DNA of 42,443 nt from Solibacteraceae bacterium. GTDB lineage: Bacteria > Acidobacteriota > Terriglobia > Bryobacterales > Bryobacteraceae. Under the pieces are notes generated by a model, which did not search any database, was not told the DNA's origin, and saw only the letters and a list, made by a program, of their open reading frames with translations. Positions 26,012-35,353 of the stretch are shown in pieces; position 1 is the stretch's first letter, and each line of letters starts with the position of its first letter. A program made the position numbers and the translations under genes. The stretch spans positions 1-42,443 of the forward strand of contig JAJPJX010000103.1 in the NCBI GenBank assembly GCA_021324015.1, read 5' to 3'.

Positions 26012-29000
26012 ATGACCATTCAGAGGGTTTTTCCAATTCTGTGCGGCGGGCTGCTGGCGGTGGGAACCGCCGGGGCTGCCGGCAAAGTCGATTTCGTTCG
26101 GGACATTCAGCCCATCTTCGAGAAGTCCTGCTACGGCTGCCACGGCCCGAAGCAGCAGATGGCGGGGCTCCGGCTGGACGCCCGGCAGGCGGCGCTCGCC
26201 GGGGGACGCTCCGGCAAAGTGATCCTTCCGGGCAAGCCGGCCGACAGCCTGCTCTACCAGCGGGTGGCCGGAATCGGCGACCAGGCGCGCATGCCCATGG
26301 GCGGCAAGCCGCTCGATCCGGAAAAAATCGCGGCGATTCAGGCCTGGATCGAGCAGGGCGCCGAATGGCCGGAAGGCGCCGGCTCCCAGGTGACCGAAAT
26401 CCACAAGCACTGGGCCTTCATCCCGCCCAAGCGGCCGCCGCTGCCCGCAGTGCACCGGCAGGACTGGGTGGCCAATCCCATCGACGCCTTCATTCTGGCG
26501 CGCCTCGAAAAGGAAGGCCTCTCCCCCTCGCCCGAAGCCGACCGCGTGACGCTGCTGCGCCGGCTGAGCCTGGATCTGACCGGCCTGCCGCCCACCATCG
26601 AGGAAGTGGACGCCTTTCTGCGCGACCTTAGCCCGAACGCCTACGAGAAGCAGGTGGACCGGCTGCTGCATTCGCCGCACTACGGCGAGCTGTGGGGACG
26701 CCGCTGGCTGGACGCCGCCCGCTACGCCGACTCCGACGGTTATGAGAAAGATAAGCAGCGCCAGGTCTGGTTCTACCGCGACTGGGTCATCCACGCCCTG
26801 AACCAGGATCTGCCTTACGACCAGTTTGTCATCAAGCAGGTGGCCGGCGACCTGCTGCCTGACGCCACCCAGGACGACCGCGTGGCCACGGGCTTCCTGC
26901 GCAACTCCATGATCAACGAGGAGGGCGGCGTGGACCCGGAGCAGTTCCGCATGGAGGCCATGTTCGACCGCATGGACGCCCTCGGCAAGAGCGTCCTGGG
27001 GCTCACCATCCAATGCGCTCAGTGCCACAACCACAAATACGATCCGCTCACGCAGGAAGAGTATTACCGCATGTTCGCGTTCCTGAACAATTCGCACGAA
27101 GCGAACATCGGGGTCTACACGCCGGAAGAGCAGAAGAAGCGCGCGGAGCTGTTCCACGCCATCCGCGGGATCGAGGCGGACCTCCAGCAGCGGAATCCAG
27201 ACTGGCGCCGGCGCATGGCGGAGTGGGAAGACCGCGTGCGGAACGATCAGCCGGAATGGGTGGTGCTGCGGCCCGCCGTGGACGATATCTCGACCGGCGG
27301 GCAGAAGTACCTGCCTATGAAGGACGGCTCCTTCCTGGCGCAGGGCTATGCGCCCACCAAGCACCGGGTGAAGCTGACTGTCCGCACGGACGTGCGGAAC
27401 ATTACGGCCTTCCGGCTGGAGTTGCTGAACGATCCGAACCTGCCGCTGGGCGGGCCGGGCCGCTCCATCAAGGGCACTTGCGCGCTGACCGAGTTCGAAG
27501 TGGAGGCGGCGCCGGCCGGCGCGCCCAACAAAGTCACCAAGATCAAGTTCGCCCGCGCCACGGCGGATATCGCGCTGCCGGAAAAACCGCTGGACGCGAT
27601 CTTTGACGACAAGAGCGGCAAGCGCCGCGTGACCGGTCCGGTGGAATACGCCATCGACGGGCGGGACGATACCGCCTGGGGCATCGATGCCGGCCCGGTT
27701 TTGCGCAACCAGCCGCGCAAAGCCGTGTTCACGGCCGCCGCGCCGGTGGACAACCCCAACGGCACCATCCTCACCTTTTACCTCAGCCAGAAGCACGGCG
27801 GCTGGAACAGCGACGACAATCAGAACAACAACCTGGGCCGCTTCCGCCTTTCGCTCACCACCGCGCCCGGCGCCGTGGCCGATCCGCTGCCCGCCAACGT
27901 GCGCGCGCTCCTGGGCGTTCCGCGCGGAGAGCGCACCGAGACGCAGGAGCAGATCCTGTTCCGCTACTGGCGCACTACGGCGCCGGAATGGCGGGAGGCC
28001 AATGCGAAGATCGGCGAGCTCTGGCGGCAGTTCCCGGAGGGCTCCTCGCAACTGGTGCTCCAGGCGCGCGAGGAACCGCGTGAAACGCACCTCCTCATCC
28101 GCGGCGATTTCCTGAAGCCCGGCAAGCTGGTCCAACCGGGCATGCCCGCGTTCCTGCACCCTCTGCCCGCGGGCGCTCCGCTCGACCGGCTGACCTTCGC
28201 CCGCTGGCTGGTGGACCGCAACTCGCCCACCACCGCGCGCGCCATGGTGAACCGCATCTGGCAGGGGTACTTCGGCACGGGCCTGGTGGCCACTTCCGAA
28301 GACCTGGGCACGCAGAGCGAACCGCCTTCGCACCCGGAGCTGCTGGACTGGCTGGCAGTCGAGTTCATGGATCACGGGTGGAGCCTGAAACACATGCACC
28401 GCCTGATCGTGACCTCGGCCGCCTACCGGCAGTCGTCCAACGTGACGCCCGAGCTCTACACGCGCGATCCATACAACCGGCTGCTGGCCCGCGGCCCGCG
28501 CTTCCGCGTGGACGCCGAGGTGGTGCGCGATATCGCGCTGGCCTCGAGCGGGTTGCTGAATCCCGAAATCGGGGGGCCGAGCGTGTATGCGCCCGCGCCA
28601 GCTTTCCTGTTCCAGCCGCCGGCCAGCTACGGACCGAAGATCTGGAAGGAGGAGGCCGGCCCGGAGCGCTACCGCCGAGCAATTTACACCTTCCGCTACC
28701 GCTCGGTGCCATACCCGGCGCTGCAGGTCTTCGACGCCCCGAACGGCGACTTCTCCTGCGTGCGCCGGGCGCGTTCGAACACACCGCTGCAAGCGCTCAC
28801 CACCCTGAACGAACCGCTGTTCGTGGAATCCGCGCAGGCGCTGGCCCTGCGCACCGTCCGCGAGGGCGGACGCACGGACGCGGACCGGCTGACCTATGCG
28901 TTTCGCCGCTGCCTGGCGCGGACGCCCACGGAAAAAGAGGCCCAGGTCCTGCTGGGCCTGCTGCACCGCCAGACGGATCGCTTCTCCGGCGGCGCGCGGA

Positions 29001-29137
29001 ACCCCTGGGATCTGGCCGCGGCCAATCCCGCGGATCCGCCGCCGCTACCGGCCGGGACCACGCCGGCCCAGCTTGCCGGATGGACGGCGGTTTCGCGCGT
29101 GCTCCTCAACCTGGACGAAACCATCACCAAGGAATGA
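26012..29137 (+). CDS. Exported cytochrome c with DUF1549 and DUF1553 domains (PSD1 type)
   Basis: A 1041-residue protein of the family expanded in Planctomycetes and Acidobacteriota. After a leader (about residues 1-25) comes a cytochrome-c-like domain with heme motif C40YGCH44 in [18 protein letters not shown]1549 domain starts near residue 150 ([20 protein letters not shown]) and contains a second CxxCH at C335-H339 ([12 protein letters not shown]). A middle region of beta-rich character follows, then DUF1553 from about residue 725 ([29 protein letters not shown]). These proteins pair with DUF1501 proteins, as here: its stop overlaps the next start (ATGA). The function is not established; redox-linked exported polysaccharide breakdown is a common guess. 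TATACT lies 19 bases upstream of the ATG. Confidence 0.92.
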   Translation: MTIQRVFPILCGGLLAVGTAGAAGKVDFVRDIQPIFEKSCYGCHGPKQQMAGLRLDARQAALAGGRSGKVILPGKPADSLLYQRVAGIGDQARMPMGGKPLDPEKIAAIQAWIEQGAEWPEGAGSQVTEIHKHWAFIPPKRPPLPAVHRQDWVANPIDAFILARLEKEGLSPSPEADRVTLLRRLSLDLTGLPPTIEEVDAFLRDLSPNAYEKQVDRLLHSPHYGELWGRRWLDAARYADSDGYEKDKQRQVWFYRDWVIHALNQDLPYDQFVIKQVAGDLLPDATQDDRVATGFLRNSMINEEGGVDPEQFRMEAMFDRMDALGKSVLGLTIQCAQCHNHKYDPLTQEEYYRMFAFLNNSHEANIGVYTPEEQKKRAELFHAIRGIEADLQQRNPDWRRRMAEWEDRVRNDQPEWVVLRPAVDDISTGGQKYLPMKDGSFLAQGYAPTKHRVKLTVRTDVRNITAFRLELLNDPNLPLGGPGRSIKGTCALTEFEVEAAPAGAPNKVTKIKFARATADIALPEKPLDAIFDDKSGKRRVTGPVEYAIDGRDDTAWGIDAGPVLRNQPRKAVFTAAAPVDNPNGTILTFYLSQKHGGWNSDDNQNNNLGRFRLSLTTAPGAVADPLPANVRALLGVPRGERTETQEQILFRYWRTTAPEWREANAKIGELWRQFPEGSSQLVLQAREEPRETHLLIRGDFLKPGKLVQPGMPAFLHPLPAGAPLDRLTFARWLVDRNSPTTARAMVNRIWQGYFGTGLVATSEDLGTQSEPPSHPELLDWLAVEFMDHGWSLKHMHRLIVTSAAYRQSSNVTPELYTRDPYNRLLARGPRFRVDAEVVRDIALASSGLLNPEIGGPSVYAPAPAFLFQPPASYGPKIWKEEAGPERYRRAIYTFRYRSVPYPALQVFDAPNGDFSCVRRARSNTPLQALTTLNEPLFVESAQALALRTVREGGRTDADRLTYAFRRCLARTPTEKEAQVLLGLLHRQTDRFSGGARNPWDLAAANPADPPPLPAGTTPAQLAGWTAVSRVLLNLDETITKE

Positions 29138-30588
29138 GTCTGCCCATGAACTGTCAGGATTCCCTTTATCGCAATCAGGACCCCAAGCGGGTGACGCGCC
29201 GCTGGTTCTTCCGCGAGTGCCGCGTGGGGCTGGGCGCCATCGCGCTCGGCGAGTTGCTGCGCCAGTCCGGCTATGCGGCCACCGCGGGCACGGCCCCGGC
29301 CGATCCGCTGGCGCCCAAAACGCCGCACTTCGCTCCCAAGGCCAAGCGCGTGATTTTCCTGTTCATGGCCGGCGCCCCCAGCCATCTGGAACTGTTCGAC
29401 TACAAGCCCCAGCTCGCCAAGTTTGACGGCACCCTGCCGCCCGCCGATCTCCTCAAAGGCTACCGCGCCGCCTTCATCAACCCCAACTCGAAGCTGTTGG
29501 GACCGAAGTTCAAGTTCGCGCGCCACGGTGAATCGGGCGCCGAACTGTCCGAACTGCTGCCGCATTTCGCCCAGGTCGTGGACGACGTGGCCATCGTGAA
29601 GTCCATGGTCACCGACGCCTTCAACCACGCTCCCGGGCAGTTGCTGATGAACACCGGCACGCAGCAGTTCGGCCGGCCCAGCATGGGCGCCTGGGTGACT
29701 TACGGCCTGGGCAGCGAGTCCCGGGACTTGCCCGCCTTCGTGGTGTTCAGCTCCGGAAAGAAGGGGCCTAGCGGCGGCAATTCCTGCTGGGGCAGCGGCT
29801 TCCTGCCCACCGTTTACCAGGGCGTGCAGTTCCGCGGCAGCGGAGACCCGGTGCTGTACCTTTCAAATCCCCGCGGAGTGGATGCGGAATTGCAGCGCGA
29901 CTCGCTCGATTCCATCCGCCAATTGAACCAGATGCGCCTGGACGTGACCGGCGATCCGGAGATCGCCACGCGCATCAACTCCTTCGAGATGGCCTTCCGC
30001 ATGCAGACCAGCGCGCCGGAGTTGATGGATCTCTCGCGCGAGCCCAAGCACATTCTGGAGATGTACGGCGCCGAGCCGGGCAAACCGTCCTTCGCCAACG
30101 ACTGCCTGCTGGCGCGCCGCCTGGTAGAGCGCGGCGTACGCTTCGTGCAGCTTTACCACGAGGCCTGGGACCAGCACAGCAACCTGGTCAAGGACATCAG
30201 GAAAAACTGCCAGGATACCGACCAGGCGTGCGCCGCGCTGATCCGGGATCTGAAGCAGCGCGGCATGCTCGAAGACACGCTGGTGATCTGGGGCGGCGAG
30301 TTCGGCCGCACGCCCATGGTGCAGGGCGGCGACGACGGGCGCGACCATCATCCCAACGCTTTCACCATGTGGCTGGCGGGTGGCGGCGTCAAGCCCGGCC
30401 TGGTCATGGGAGAGAGCGACGAACTGGGATTCAACGTGGTGCGGGACAAGGTGCATGTGCACGACCTGCACGCCACTATCCTGCACCTGCTGGGCTTTGA
30501 CCACACGCGGCTCACCTATCGCTTCCAGGGCCGCGATTTCCGGCTGACCGACGTCGCCGGCAACCTGGTGCGGCCGCTGCTGGCCTGA
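29134..30588 (+). CDS. DUF1501 family exported protein
   Basis: A 484-residue DUF1501 protein, related to the alkaline-phosphatase/sulfatase fold. A Tat-like motif ([23 protein letters not shown]) directs export. The conserved [23 protein letters not shown] opens the domain, [29 protein letters not shown] and [25 protein letters not shown] are later signature blocks, the last rich in likely metal ligands. The ATG at 29134 overlaps the upstream TGA as ATGA; a second ATG at 29146 is possible. The physical coupling to the cytochrome/DUF1549/DUF1553 gene is the standard arrangement for this pair, and the two are thought to act together. The biochemical role is unknown. Confidence 0.92.
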   Translation: MSLPMNCQDSLYRNQDPKRVTRRWFFRECRVGLGAIALGELLRQSGYAATAGTAPADPLAPKTPHFAPKAKRVIFLFMAGAPSHLELFDYKPQLAKFDGTLPPADLLKGYRAAFINPNSKLLGPKFKFARHGESGAELSELLPHFAQVVDDVAIVKSMVTDAFNHAPGQLLMNTGTQQFGRPSMGAWVTYGLGSESRDLPAFVVFSSGKKGPSGGNSCWGSGFLPTVYQGVQFRGSGDPVLYLSNPRGVDAELQRDSLDSIRQLNQMRLDVTGDPEIATRINSFEMAFRMQTSAPELMDLSREPKHILEMYGAEPGKPSFANDCLLARRLVERGVRFVQLYHEAWDQHSNLVKDIRKNCQDTDQACAALIRDLKQRGMLEDTLVIWGGEFGRTPMVQGGDDGRDHHPNAFTMWLAGGGVKPGLVMGESDELGFNVVRDKVHVHDLHATILHLLGFDHTRLTYRFQGRDFRLTDVAGNLVRPLLA

Positions 30589-30605
30589 GCCAGGGCGGGC
30601 GCTTG

Positions 30606-30622
30606 CCGCGGGAGGCCCGCGG
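30606..30622. terminator. Hairpin between convergent genes
   Basis: CCGCGGG and CCCGCGG pair perfectly around AGG, between the DUF1501 stop and the DUF4380 stop. There is no T-tract on either strand, so factor-independent termination is uncertain; it may be a REP-like hairpin that also protects the 3' ends. Confidence 0.35.
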
Positions 30623-30624
30623 TC

Positions 30625-31593
30625 CTACCGTGCGTTCACCAGCGGCAATACCACCCGGTCGAGTTCGTCGTCCGTGAACGCTAACACGCGCACGTTCTTG
30701 TGCAGTGTCCAGTGTTCCACGTGCTCGACCGCCGCCCCCGGCGGCAGGTTGGTGAGCGGTCCCAGGGTCTCCATCTCCAGGAAATCCGCATTGGTGAACG
30801 TTTCAAACGAGCAGCCGAAATCCGGGTAACCCGCGGGTGACTTGTCCGCTTCGTAGCGCTTGACAAAGAGTTCCGAGCCCAACAGATAAGCCGCCCAGGT
30901 GTGCGGGTTGAATGTGCCCAGCTTCTGCGGGGCGGCGTTGTGGGGGTCCTGGTGCAGCATCAGGTACTTCCGGGTGAAGTGCCAGCGCTTATCGGAGAGG
31001 TTGCTGAAGGCCCACATTACCAGCGGGTTGGTCGGATACAGCACCTCGGGATGCTTGCCGCGCGGAGGGAATTCGTGGATGGCCACGCCGCCCTGCGCCA
31101 TCATGGTCAGGGCCCAGGGCGCCAGCTCCGCAGGCTGGCTGCCCGCGTTGCGGATGCGGTGCTCGACTGCCACCGCCGCACCCTGCGGCGCCAGTTTCAC
31201 CGTGATGCGCTTCTCCAAACCGGTGAGCGGCTCGACCGGCTCGGTGGCCGTCAGCACGCCGCCATGAATCTCTACCCGCACCGGCCCGTTGTCCGGCGCG
31301 TAGGTCTTCACGGGGTCTTCCGGAGCCGCCCACAGACGGTGCCCGCCGCGCAGGACCCAGGCCGCCTCACCGGACTTGCCCAGGCTCTCTTCAAATTCCT
31401 TGAACAGGTTTTGGCCGCCCACGAATGCGTACCGCATGATCCGCGGCCCGATGTCGCTGGTGATCACCAGCTCGACCTCGCCGTTTGAAATCCGGTAGCT
31501 GTTCGGCCAGCCCTTGTAATTGACCTTTTGGATGGTTACCGCGGCGGAGACGCTCATAGCAGATACCAGCAGCAGGAGCCCGGCTTTCGGCAT
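30625..31593 (-). CDS. Exported DUF4380-like (aldose-epimerase-fold) protein
   Basis: A 322-residue protein with a signal peptide, MPKAGLLLLVSAMSVSAAVT. The body looks like a galactose-mutarotase-type beta sandwich of the DUF4380 group: YRISNGEVELVITSDIGPRIMRYAFVGGQNLF at the start (the typical N-terminal signature), then GGHRLWAAPEDP and WALTMMAQGGVAI. DUF4380 proteins are exported and linked to carbohydrate handling, with no firm activity known. The two candidate catalytic His residues of mutarotases are not obvious. It is convergent with DUF1501 and is 14 bases upstream of nothing else on its strand; the next gene on the minus strand ends at 31608 and transcribes into it, so co-transcription is possible. 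Confidence 0.78.
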   Translation of the reverse strand: MPKAGLLLLVSAMSVSAAVTIQKVNYKGWPNSYRISNGEVELVITSDIGPRIMRYAFVGGQNLFKEFEESLGKSGEAAWVLRGGHRLWAAPEDPVKTYAPDNGPVRVEIHGGVLTATEPVEPLTGLEKRITVKLAPQGAAVAVEHRIRNAGSQPAELAPWALTMMAQGGVAIHEFPPRGKHPEVLYPTNPLVMWAFSNLSDKRWHFTRKYLMLHQDPHNAAPQKLGTFNPHTWAAYLLGSELFVKRYEADKSPAGYPDFGCSFETFTNADFLEMETLGPLTNLPPGAAVEHVEHWTLHKNVRVLAFTDDELDRVVLPLVNAR

Positions 31594-31607
31594 AGCCCGC
31601 TATTATC

Positions 31608-32624
31608 TCAATTCTTGACTGCCAGGACCGCGTCCAGCGGCGCTCCCGTGCGCCGGCCCTCCACACGCGCAAAACCGGCGTGGTGCAGCAGCGCGGCGTA
31701 CTCGCTGAGCGTGCGCTCCTTGCCTTCCGTGCAGCACAGCATGTTCAGCGATTGCAGGTGCGCGGGCGTGGGACCGCTCTTATCTTCTTCGAGCAGCCGC
31801 TCGGCCACCAGCAGCGCGCCGCCCGCAGGGAGGCGCTCGTAGATGCGCGCCAGCAGGCGATGGATCTTCTCCTCCGACCAGTCGTGCAGGATGCGCCCCA
31901 GCGCGTACAGATCCGCATCCGGCAGGTCTCCCTGAAAGAAATCTCCGGAAAGCAGCTCGATGCGGTCCCGCGCCGGCGACTGGCTCACGTGCTCGCGCGC
32001 CACTTCGATCACTCGCGGCAGGTCGAACACTACGCCGCGAAGGTCTCCATACCGCTCGCAGGCCGCCGTCACCAGGTGGCCCGTGGCGCCGCCCAGGTCC
32101 GCCATGCGCCGGAAACGGCCCAGGTCGAAGGCAGCGGCCACGCTCGGCGAACTCAGCAGGCCGAAGCCATGCATGCCCGCGAGAAACGTGCGCATGGCCT
32201 CATCGCTGCGGAAGAAATGGTCGAACAGCGATCCGGCATCCAGCCCGAATGTCTGTCTCCAGCGGTGGGTGCCTTCGCGGATGGCGTCGCCCAGGTTGGC
32301 CCACAGACGGAACAGCACCTGGTCGGAATACAGGATGTAGCCGGCCAGGGTTTGCGGGCTCTGGCGGCGCAGGTAGACTTCCGCTGCCGGCGTGTTCGTG
32401 TAAATGCCGTTCTGCTTGCCGAGGAAGCCCAGCCCCACGCAGGCGTCCAGCAGCCGCGCCAGGGCGTCGGTCTGTGTGCCGGTCTTTTCGGCCAGCGCCG
32501 CCGCGCCCGCGGGACCCTCGTGCAAGAGGTCGAACACCCCCAGCGAGACAGCGGTGAACATGGCTTTCGAGCGCCGGAACGCGTCGATCAAATCGAGCAC
32601 GGGCGCGGGATTGGCGGAGGTCAT
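31608..32624 (-). CDS. O-methyltransferase (plant-type dimerisation fold)
   Basis: A 338-residue SAM-dependent O-methyltransferase of the methyltransferase-2 family, which includes hydroxyindole and many natural-product O-methyltransferases. An N-terminal winged-helix dimerisation domain (about residues 10-90, AMFTAVSLGVFDLLHEGP) precedes the catalytic domain with the SAM loop MADLGGATGHLVTAA and the catalytic His in LGRILHDWSEEKIHRLL. The ATG at 32624 overlaps the thiL stop as ATGA, indicating translational coupling. The longer frame to 32996 is a shadow of thiL. No secondary-metabolite genes are adjacent, so the substrate is unknown; the coupling to thiamine metabolism may be positional rather than functional. 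Confidence 0.88.
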   Translation of the reverse strand: MTSANPAPVLDLIDAFRRSKAMFTAVSLGVFDLLHEGPAGAAALAEKTGTQTDALARLLDACVGLGFLGKQNGIYTNTPAAEVYLRRQSPQTLAGYILYSDQVLFRLWANLGDAIREGTHRWRQTFGLDAGSLFDHFFRSDEAMRTFLAGMHGFGLLSSPSVAAAFDLGRFRRMADLGGATGHLVTAACERYGDLRGVVFDLPRVIEVAREHVSQSPARDRIELLSGDFFQGDLPDADLYALGRILHDWSEEKIHRLLARIYERLPAGGALLVAERLLEEDKSGPTPAHLQSLNMLCCTEGKERTLSEYAALLHHAGFARVEGRRTGAPLDAVLAVKN

Positions 32625-33541
32625 AGGTGGCGGAAGTGGTCGTATCCCAGGGGGGCGAGCGGTCTCTCGTCCAGAAACACGGAGCCCGGGCTGCCTTTGT
32701 GTATGGTACCAATTCTGGTCAGCGGCAAGCCTTCGAAGCTCTCCGGCACGCGCGTGTGCGGGCGGACGGTGAACAGCAGCTCGTAGTCCTCGCCGCCGTG
32801 CAGAGCCTGCTCCCGGCTGGCTCCGCGATCCCGCGGCGGCTCCTTGATCCGCGCGGAGACGCCGGAGGCCAGGCACAGCCGGTGCAGATCCAGGGATAGG
32901 CCGTCGCTCAGATCCATGGCGGCGGAGGCGGTTTTCCGCCGGCGCAGATACTGGCCCAGCCGCAGCCGCGCTTCGGGCCGGAGGTGCCGTTTCCACGCGG
33001 CCCCGCGCCGGGTTTCGAGACCTAGCGCCGAGCCTCCCAGACGCCCGGAGACGTAAATGCCGTCGCCCGGCCGGGCGCCATCGCGCCGCAGGGCCGTGCT
33101 ACGCGGCACGGCGCCGCACACGACCACGTCGCACATCAGTTTTTCCGCATGCCCCAGGTCGCCGCCCGCGAGCGGCGCAGCCTCCCGCTGGGCCAGGCGC
33201 AGCAGCCCGTCGAAGAAACGGCCGATCCATTCCTGCGGCGTGCCCGGCGCCAACGCCAGGGAAAGCAGGCAGAACCGCGGCTCGCCGCCCATGGCCGCGA
33301 TATCGCTCAGCCCGCGGGCCAGCGCCCTGTGAGCCACCGCTTCAGGTGGATGCGTATCCCGCTGGAAATGCACATCCTCTATCAGCAGATCGGTGGTGAA
33401 CAGCAGGTCATCGCGGGATCCCCGCGGCCGGTAAATGGCGCAGTCGTCGCCCATGCCCAGCGCCACGGCGGATCCGCGCGGCAGACGGACCCGCCGCCGC
33501 ACTCGCTCCAGAAAGCTCTCCTCATCGGAAACCGGGGGCAT
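32621..33541 (-). CDS. thiL: Thiamine-monophosphate kinase
   Basis: A 306-residue ThiL, which phosphorylates thiamine monophosphate to the active coenzyme thiamine diphosphate. Family motifs are GMGDDCAIYRP (nucleotide and Mg binding), TTDLLIEDVHFQRD, RALARGLSDIAAMGGEP, APLAGGDLGHAEKL and MDLSDGLSLDLHRL; the C-terminal HGGEDYELLFTV is present as well. The length is typical. The start at the ATG 33541 puts the homology right at SDEESFLERVRRR. No TPP riboswitch is visible in the 53-base divergent spacer, as expected for the last pathway step. The O-methyltransferase overlaps its stop. It is divergent from the membrane glycosyltransferase-like gene. Confidence 0.93.
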   Translation of the reverse strand: MPPVSDEESFLERVRRRVRLPRGSAVALGMGDDCAIYRPRGSRDDLLFTTDLLIEDVHFQRDTHPPEAVAHRALARGLSDIAAMGGEPRFCLLSLALAPGTPQEWIGRFFDGLLRLAQREAAPLAGGDLGHAEKLMCDVVVCGAVPRSTALRRDGARPGDGIYVSGRLGGSALGLETRRGAAWKRHLRPEARLRLGQYLRRRKTASAAMDLSDGLSLDLHRLCLASGVSARIKEPPRDRGASREQALHGGEDYELLFTVRPHTRVPESFEGLPLTRIGTIHKGSPGSVFLDERPLAPLGYDHFRHL

Positions 33542-33594
33542 GCGCGTTCTTTCGCAATTCTACCCCGGCGCCTCTGGCACAATAGTGGCGTTCC

Positions 33595-35310
33595 ATGCTT
33601 GTGCTCCAGTCCTCGCGCGCCTTCCTGCCCATTCAGGATGCGCTCGGCTTCGGCGCGAGCGACTGGCTGGTCTGCGCCATCGCGGCGCTGCTGCTGCTGA
33701 TGGCCCTCGCGTGGCGTCCGCTCGTCGAGCCGTATGCCGTCCGCCTGGCGGAGCGCACGGGTTGGTGCATGCTGCTGCTGGCCGTTCTGCCGGTGGCCCT
33801 GCGGCTCCTGCTGCTGCCGCATCACCCCGTGCCCACGCCGGACCTGTACGACGAGTTCGGCCATCTGCTGGTGGCCGACACGCTACGCCACTTCCGCCTG
33901 GCCAATCCGGCGCATCCGCTCTCGCAGTTCTTCGAGACCTTTTTTGTGCTCCAGCAGCCCACCTACAGTTCCATCTATCCCATCGGGCAGGGTCTGGCGC
34001 TGGCCATCGGCCGGATGCTCTCCGGCCAGCCCTGGACCGGCGTGCTGCTGGCCACAGCGGCCTTCTGCGCGCTGTGTTACTGGATGCTGCGGGCCTGGAC
34101 GACGCCCGCCTGGGCGCTGGCGGGAGGCCTGCTGGCGGCCTTTGAATTCGGCCCCCTGAACCAGTGGATGAACGGCTATTGGGGCGGCGCCGTCGCCGCC
34201 GCCGCGGGATGCCTGGTCTTCGGCGCGCTGCCGCGCCTGCGCCGCAACCCCCGCTTGCGCGACGCCCTGCTGCTGGGCGCCGGCCTGGCCCTGCACCTGC
34301 TGACGCGCCCCTACGAATCGATCTTCCTGTTGTGCGCCGCGGCACTGTTTTTTTTGCCGGTTCTGCGGCGCCCCGCCGAAGTGCGCGCCCTGGCGCGTGT
34401 GGCTCCCGGCGCGCTCGCCGTACTTCTTCCCGCCGCGGGCCTGGTGCTCCTGCAAAACCGCCAGGTCACCGGCAGTTGGACCAACTTGCCCTACGTGCTG
34501 AGCCAGTATCAGTACGGCGTGCCCGCGGCGCTCACCTTCCAGGCCAACCTGGTTCCGCACCGGCCGCTCACTCCCCAGCAAGAGCGCGGCTACCAGATGC
34601 AACTGGCCTTCCGGGGGAAAGGCTCCGAGACGCTGGGATCCTTTCTGGCGCGCCTGGAATACCGCGTGCGCTTCTACCGCTTCTTCTTTCTGCCCGCGCT
34701 GTACCTGGCCTTGCCCTTTTTTCTGCCCGCCGCGCGGGAGTTCCGCTTCGCCTGGGTGCTTCTGACCCTGCTCTTATTCGCGCTGGGCGTCAACTTTTTC
34801 CCGGCCTACCAGCACCATTACCTGGCAGCCGTGGTGTGCCTGTTTTTGCTCTGCGGCGTGGTGGGGCTCGAGCGGCTCAGCCGCCTGCGCCTGGGCGGCT
34901 CCACGGCCGGCGCGGAAGCCGCCCGCCTGATCCTGTTCGTGTGCGCCGCCCACTTCACTTTCTGGTACGGCCTGCATCTGTTCGACACCCGGGAGTTTTC
35001 GCAGACCCTGCGCGAGTACGAGACCTGGAACCAGATCAATCACCAGAACCCGGCGCGGCGCATTTTGGTCCAGCGGCAACTTGCGCAGATTCCCGGCAAG
35101 CTGCTGGTGTTCGTGCGCTACTGGCCGCAGCACATCTTCCAGGACGAATGGGTCTACAATGCCGCCGATATCGACGCCGCCCGCGTGGTCTGGGCGCGGG
35201 ACCTGGGCCCCGAAGAGAATCAAGAATTGCAGCGCTATTATCCGGACCGCCAGGCGTGGCTGCTCGAGCCGGACGCGCGCCCGCCGCATCTCGCGCCCTA
35301 CGCGCCGTAA
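33595..35310 (+). CDS. Multi-pass membrane protein, GT-C glycosyltransferase-like
   Basis: A 571-residue integral membrane protein with at least nine hydrophobic segments, for example WLVCAIAALLLLMALAW, MLLLAVLPVALRLLLL, ALLLGAGLALHLL and YLAALCYW-like stretches. The first large loop carries acidic residues in TPDLYDEFGHLL, which is where GT-C enzymes of the PMT/ArnT type hold their catalytic Asp/Glu, and the loop SIYPIGQGLALAIGR is similar to acidobacterial GT39-like proteins. Such enzymes transfer sugars from polyprenyl-phosphate carriers to proteins or lipids on the outer face of the membrane. The C-terminal region (from about residue 460) is soluble. The substrate is unknown, and family membership rests on topology and the acidic loop only. 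Confidence 0.7.
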   Translation: MLVLQSSRAFLPIQDALGFGASDWLVCAIAALLLLMALAWRPLVEPYAVRLAERTGWCMLLLAVLPVALRLLLLPHHPVPTPDLYDEFGHLLVADTLRHFRLANPAHPLSQFFETFFVLQQPTYSSIYPIGQGLALAIGRMLSGQPWTGVLLATAAFCALCYWMLRAWTTPAWALAGGLLAAFEFGPLNQWMNGYWGGAVAAAAGCLVFGALPRLRRNPRLRDALLLGAGLALHLLTRPYESIFLLCAAALFFLPVLRRPAEVRALARVAPGALAVLLPAAGLVLLQNRQVTGSWTNLPYVLSQYQYGVPAALTFQANLVPHRPLTPQQERGYQMQLAFRGKGSETLGSFLARLEYRVRFYRFFFLPALYLALPFFLPAAREFRFAWVLLTLLLFALGVNFFPAYQHHYLAAVVCLFLLCGVVGLERLSRLRLGGSTAGAEAARLILFVCAAHFTFWYGLHLFDTREFSQTLREYETWNQINHQNPARRILVQRQLAQIPGKLLVFVRYWPQHIFQDEWVYNAADIDAARVVWARDLGPEENQELQRYYPDRQAWLLEPDARPPHLAPYAP

Positions 35311-35353
35311 CGGGGCCGTTCAGGTATGATGACAGCGCAGCGCAGAGCCTGAC

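Noticed and set aside
25961-28966. Minus-strand frame of 1001 codons
   Set aside because: It is antisense to the cytochrome/DUF1549 gene and has the Arg/Gly/Ala/Val-rich composition of a shadow frame.
33542-33594. TPP riboswitch before thiL
   Set aside because: The spacer is 53 bases, too short, and lacks the conserved TPP-aptamer sequence elements.
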